Source of the DNA: Bacteroidota bacterium
Lineage (GTDB): Bacteria; Bacteroidota; Bacteroidia; Bacteroidales; Dysgonomonadaceae
NCBI GenBank assembly: GCA_023388315.1
Contig: JAEWGM010000036.1
Span: 62,001 to 126,000, forward strand
Length of the DNA stretch: 64,000 bases
Reading direction: 5' to 3'
Shown here: piece after piece, positions 60,909-64,000 of the stretch
How positions within the stretch are numbered: position 1 is the first letter of the stretch
Layout of the letters: each line of letters begins with the position of its first letter
Program-made: the position numbers and the translations under genes
Notes under the pieces: generated by a model
Seen by the model: only the letters and a program-made list of their open reading frames with translations
Told to the model about the DNA's origin: nothing
Databases searched by the model: none

Positions 60909-62033
60909 TCAAGTAAAAAAACTCGCCGCCCTCGAGAAAACGCTTCGCTGTTTTATTTTGGGTTGCAGTTTCCCCATCATCTCCAAGTGGCAATGCAATA
61001 GTTCGCCCGTTTTTTCATCGCGCAGGTGCAGGCCGTTTCCTTGACAAAACTTATACGATTTGCATGTGGCACATTTGCCTGTTTTTGTCCATCGGCGGTC
61101 GCGCATCACTTGGTAGCGGGTGTTCCAAACCGTCCAGAAATCGTCTGTGTAAATATTGCCCTGAATGTAATCGCCCCGAAGGCTTGGGCACGCGCTGATA
61201 TCTCCGTTTGCCAGTACCGATGCAATGTGCACACCCGCCTGACAGAAAAACGGGGTGTCGCGCACTTCCATTTCGTAATCGCCTAAATATCCTTCGCAGC
61301 CGTACGATACTTTTATTTTTCCTTCGTTTCGGGTTTCACAAATGAAGTCCATCATTTGCACAAACTCTTCGGTGGAAAGTTTTAGAAGGGGGTTGTCTTT
61401 GGCTCTTCCTTTCGGGAAAACGGTGAAAAGGCGCCAATGCTTCACATCCAAAGAAATAAGCAATGCTTTCAGTTTGTGCAAATCGCCGATATTTTTCTTG
61501 TTCACGCAAGTAACCACATCGTACACCAAACCGGGAGTGCCCGTTACGCGGGCAATGGCGTTTACAGCCCTGAGCCATGAACCTTTTTTGCCGCGAAACC
61601 AGTCGTGTGATTCTTCGGTGTAACCGTCCAAACTGATTGTGACGGAGCGTAGACCAGCATCGAGAAGGCTGTTGAGGCGTTCTTGCGACAAGCCCCATCC
61701 GTTGGTAACAAATCCCCACGGATATTCCATGTTGTAAATTGCTTTGCCCACCTCTTCCAAATCTTTTCGCACAAGTGGCTCACCGCCGCTAATGACAATC
61801 ATTGTTTTGTGAGGGTCAACGTGTGGACGAATATCGGCCAATATTTTCAAGAAATCTTCCTTGGGCATATCGGGCACAATGTTTTCTTTGGTACAATCGC
61901 TGCCACAATGCACGCAATTGAAATTACACCGCAAAGTGCACTCCCAAAACAGATAAGAGAGCTTGTGCAACTTTGTTTTCGCTTTTTTGTGCTCGTTATA
62001 AAGCGAGAGAATCAGGTTCTTCTGAAAATTCAT
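60909..62033 (-). CDS. Radical SAM/SPASM enzyme of an rSAM-lipoprotein system
   Basis: 374 residues. The radical SAM cluster is C36-x3-C40-x2-C43 in TLRCNFNCVHCGSDC, with GGEP near residue 87. The C-terminal SPASM domain has further cysteines (FFCQAGVHIAS, DISACPSL, CATCKSYKFCQGNG, LLHCHLE) for two more iron-sulfur clusters. SPASM enzymes usually modify peptides or proteins. It seems to match the Bacteroidota family described, as I recall, as paired with a putative lipoprotein (TIGR04133/TIGR04134). Two small lipoproteins sharing a motif lie just upstream on the same strand and are the probable substrates. The chemistry is unknown. Confidence 0.9.
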   Translation of the reverse strand: MNFQKNLILSLYNEHKKAKTKLHKLSYLFWECTLRCNFNCVHCGSDCTKENIVPDMPKEDFLKILADIRPHVDPHKTMIVISGGEPLVRKDLEEVGKAIYNMEYPWGFVTNGWGLSQERLNSLLDAGLRSVTISLDGYTEESHDWFRGKKGSWLRAVNAIARVTGTPGLVYDVVTCVNKKNIGDLHKLKALLISLDVKHWRLFTVFPKGRAKDNPLLKLSTEEFVQMMDFICETRNEGKIKVSYGCEGYLGDYEMEVRDTPFFCQAGVHIASVLANGDISACPSLRGDYIQGNIYTDDFWTVWNTRYQVMRDRRWTKTGKCATCKSYKFCQGNGLHLRDEKTGELLHCHLEMMGKLQPKIKQRSVFSRAASFFT

Positions 62034-62045
62034 GCGGACAGGGTT

Positions 62046-62276
62046 TTATTTTACATCTTCCGTGGGGCGCACGCCGTACATAGCGATGACGCGGTCCTCG
62101 AATTTATCGCGAATAATGCGGAGCGTGTCCGACATTTTAAGCGAATCTAATTTAGTTTCGGATTGCTCCTGTTGCTTTTCAGGATAGTTTTTGCGGGCGC
62201 AACTAATTAATCCTAAAACTCCGACCAACGCAGCGATAATTATTTTATCGTAAAAATGCAACAATCTTTTTTTCAT
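62046..62276 (-). CDS. Small lipoprotein with C-terminal MYGV motif
   Basis: 76 residues. Lipobox LISC with C26. The mature part is short and charged, ending IAMYGVRPTEDVK. MYGV at 66-69 copies the C-terminal MYGVPSAE of the larger lipoprotein in the operon. Signal peptides of the two also align column by column (KK at 2-3, Y9, KII at 11-13, C26), so they are paralogues of unequal length. It lies 12 bases before the radical SAM gene. Possible substrate of that enzyme. Confidence 0.75.
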   Translation of the reverse strand: MKKRLLHFYDKIIIAALVGVLGLISCARKNYPEKQQEQSETKLDSLKMSDTLRIIRDKFEDRVIAMYGVRPTEDVK

Positions 62277-62297
62277 GATGTTTGTAATATACGATTA

Positions 62298-62831
62298 TTA
62301 AAACAGTAATTCACATCCAAAAAATACAGCACCACCTGTTTGATAGACATCCCAAGCTTCTGAGGTGCGGAGAATTCCTGAGTAGCTAATTCGAACTCCT
62401 ATGTTTTTAAAAGGCCTCAAGCTTATACCCACTCCAGGCGAGGCTACTCCAAGAAGTTTATATTTGGTGGATTCAGTATTGTTTTCTTGGTTACGTTGAC
62501 TGAAGAAAATATTTTCTATTCCGGTTTTTAAGAAAACGAAAGGAGAAATCCATCCTTTAAAAATTCGATACTCTGCTTCGGCATAAACGGGAATAATACG
62601 TGATGAACCAATAATTGTCTCATCGGATCCATAATTCATCATTGGAACATTGTAAGATGCGCCTCCACCCACAGAAAACTTTGGTGATAGCTTAAATCCA
62701 TATGAAGCGTTTATAAATGAGAGAAAATAATCGGATTTTAAATCCATTCCAACCCTCAACTCATGCTTGTATTGTGAATGGCTATATAGGGAAAATGAAA
62801 AAATTGCTAATAATATAACCGTTTTTTTCAT
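62298..62831 (-). CDS. Small outer-membrane beta-barrel protein
   Basis: 177 residues. Signal peptide (VILLAIFSFSLYSHSQ), then eight or so amphipathic strands (HELRVGMDLKSDYFLSFINASYGF, FSVGGGASYNVPMM, VGISLRPFKNIGVRISYSG), and an aromatic end (GGAVFFGCELLF). It looks like an OmpA-barrel-like or porin-family protein. Its ATG overlaps the stop of the larger lipoprotein gene (ATGA), so the two are coupled. Role in the rSAM system unknown; perhaps the anchor or channel for the modified lipoproteins. Confidence 0.78.
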   Translation of the reverse strand: MKKTVILLAIFSFSLYSHSQYKHELRVGMDLKSDYFLSFINASYGFKLSPKFSVGGGASYNVPMMNYGSDETIIGSSRIIPVYAEAEYRIFKGWISPFVFLKTGIENIFFSQRNQENNTESTKYKLLGVASPGVGISLRPFKNIGVRISYSGILRTSEAWDVYQTGGAVFFGCELLF

Positions 62832-63325
62832 TGCTCTCTTTCTTTGAATTCAGCGCTTGGCACGCCATACATCGGCGTTGCGGCATCGTTTTTCAGCTTG
62901 AAATTCGCGTCGTTCTTTTCAAAAGCGCCTTGATACCAACCGCTTCCTTTTTTTACTTGTCTTGTATCGCGCTGTTCAATTTCCAACGAATCGGGTTTGA
63001 AAATGCCGTTCTTTTCGCCATCCACATCTTCGGCATATATTTTTACCGGAAAACCGATAATCCCTCGCAAGTCAATGCTGTAATTCCCGTTCGCGTCAGT
63101 AAATGCAGTGTCTGCGAAGTAGTCGTATTTGGATTTCCCTATCACGCGAATATTGGAGATAGGCTTGTTGGTTTCAATATCGGTTACGGTTCCTTTGGCC
63201 TTGAAATCTGCGGAGGGAGTGCCATATTCTGCCGCGGGAATAATGTCGCAACCGGCTGTGAAGCCGATGATACTTAAAAACCACGCAATTATTTTGGTAT
63301 AAGTGGTTAAGACGATTTTCTTCAT
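62828..63325 (-). CDS. rSAM-associated putative lipoprotein, two YG motifs
   Basis: 165 residues. Lipobox GFTAGC with C26. Just after it comes AEYGTPSADFK (Y34-G35-T36-P37); then a carboxypeptidase-regulatory-like beta domain (about 44-125, GTVTDIETNKPISNIRVIGKS ... DANGNYSIDLRG); and at the C-terminus PMYGVPSAEFKE (Y153-G154-V155-P156). The two ends thus carry near-identical copies of YG(T/V)PSA(D/E)FK. This fits the lipoprotein partner of the SPASM enzyme encoded at the end of the operon. First gene of the run. Confidence 0.85.
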   Translation of the reverse strand: MKKIVLTTYTKIIAWFLSIIGFTAGCDIIPAAEYGTPSADFKAKGTVTDIETNKPISNIRVIGKSKYDYFADTAFTDANGNYSIDLRGIIGFPVKIYAEDVDGEKNGIFKPDSLEIEQRDTRQVKKGSGWYQGAFEKNDANFKLKNDAATPMYGVPSAEFKEREQ

Positions 63326-63482
63326 ATAATTTTCAATTTTAAGTTTTGATAAAAAATGAAGCTGTATCTTGATAGATGCAAAATTCGGAAAAACGTTGCA
63401 TTAAATTTCTTAAAAAATGTAAAAGTGGCATTTTTTGCCCAAACAAACCAGAATAAACGCATAAAATCACTAAATATAGTGA

Positions 63483-63513
63483 TTGACGTGCCGTTTCTTA
63501 TTGCGTTACTTTG
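63483..63513 (+). promoter_or_regulatory. Probable promoter of the TonB-dependent receptor
   Basis: TTGA (63483-63486), 19 bases, TTACTTTG (63506-63513), one mismatch in each element. The receptor ATG is 42 bases downstream. Confidence 0.4.
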
Positions 63514-63554
63514 CACTTCAATTTCCAAGAATTCACTAATTTTACAACAATCAA

Positions 63555-64000
63555 ATGAAAAGACTACTCATTACATTTTTGATTTTCTGCAACTTTCTCC
63601 TTTCTTTTTGCTACGCGAATGAACCTGATAAAGATGGAACTCCACAAGACACGCTCAAGGTCTATTATTTGGATGAAGTGGTGGTAAGCAGCTCGGTAAA
63701 AGAAACAAACGCGCTAAAAAACCTGCCCACGGCGGTATCGGTTTTATCGCCAAAGCAATTGCAAGACGGACAAATTAAATCGCTTCCTAGTTTGAGCGCG
63801 CAAGTGCCCAACTTCTTTATACCATCGTACGGCTCCAAGGTGTCCACACCCATTTATATTCGAGGCATTGGCGCCCGTTTGGGTTCGCAAACCGTGAGTT
63901 TGTATGTGGACAATGTACCCAGTTTTAACCCTTCGGCTTTCGATTTTGAGTTTCAGGATATTCAGCGCGTGGAGGTGCTTCGCGGCGCGCAAGGTACGCT
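63555..64000 (+). CDS. TonB-dependent outer-membrane receptor, N-terminal part
   Basis: 148 codons before the window ends. Signal peptide (LLITFLIFCNFLLSFCYA), TonB-box-like LDEVVVSSSVKE, then the start of a plug domain: LPTAVSVLSPKQLQDGQIKSLPSLSAQVPNFF, TPIYIRGIGARLGSQTVSLYVDNVP and IQRVEVLRGAQGT. There is no STN or carboxypeptidase-regulatory domain, so it is of the classic siderophore, cobalamin or metal receptor type rather than SusC. Substrate unknown. Confidence 0.93.
   Translation, partial: MKRLLITFLIFCNFLLSFCYANEPDKDGTPQDTLKVYYLDEVVVSSSVKETNALKNLPTAVSVLSPKQLQDGQIKSLPSLSAQVPNFFIPSYGSKVSTPIYIRGIGARLGSQTVSLYVDNVPSFNPSAFDFEFQDIQRVEVLRGAQGT

Noticed and set aside
1..64000. tRNA, rRNA or intact insertion sequence
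   Set aside because: No cloverleaf, rRNA motif or transposase was recognised by eye; a covariance-model scan would be needed to exclude small RNAs.

Overview
The window reads as a chromosome segment of a Bacteroidota member, most likely order Bacteroidales. The evidence is two SusC/SusD glycan-uptake loci with FecR and ECF-sigma regulators, a Bacteroides-type serine palmitoyltransferase, BACON, DUF1735 and BspA-like LRR proteins, and many starts preceded by the Bacteroidota -7 element TAnnTTTG. Family or genus cannot be fixed by eye; a gut-, digester- or oral-type relative of Dysgonomonadaceae or Porphyromonadaceae would fit. No rRNA, tRNA, CRISPR array or intact insertion sequence was seen.

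Layout. 1-4.7 kb (minus): trpB, preceded by a trp leader with promoter, leader peptide carrying tandem Trp codons, and terminator; then a copper-export group (copA, small HMA protein) with an ORF6N gene wedged inside. 4.8-10.4 kb (plus): an S9 peptidase and a Pit-type phosphate transporter. 10.5-24.3 kb (plus): ECF sigma, FecR, SusC, SusD, a DUF1735/discoidin surface protein and a BACON-M60 metallopeptidase, which suggests a locus aimed at O-glycosylated proteins such as mucins. It is followed by a DUF4488 gene and a BspA-like LRR gene, each broken by one base at a homopolymer. 24.3-26.7 kb (minus): SpoU methyltransferase, exported thioredoxin, a ParE/RelE-type toxin-antitoxin pair and a Nim-like flavoprotein.

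26.7-43.1 kb: a second glycan locus. On the minus strand are FecR, SusC, SusD, GH18 endoglycosidase, two DUF1735 surface glycan-binding proteins and then, after a terminator, an AmpG-like MFS importer, GH130 phosphorylase and GH43. On the plus strand, diverging from FecR, are an ECF sigma and a GH2 enzyme. The set fits N-glycan use: GH18 releases the glycan, SusCD import it, and Man-GlcNAc is taken across the inner membrane and phosphorolysed by GH130.

43.1-54.9 kb: a REP-like palindrome array and a short AATCGTAAATC repeat, rlmD, a TraB/GumN protein, ferritin, serine palmitoyltransferase, HigBA, peroxiredoxin and guaB. Then comes a three-gene envelope module: ECF sigma, a protein joining an inner-membrane anti-sigma-like part to an outer-membrane barrel, and a LVIVD lipoprotein. 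55-60.8 kb: an exported PCMT, an NlpC/P60 peptidase and dipeptide epimerase for murein peptides with a Fic gene between them, a HipA-like kinase with DUF3037, and pncA. 60.9-63.3 kb (minus): a radical-SAM/SPASM enzyme with two lipoproteins that share a YG(V/T)-type motif, plus a small outer-membrane barrel. This is the best candidate for a poorly described system. The window ends inside a TonB-dependent receptor.
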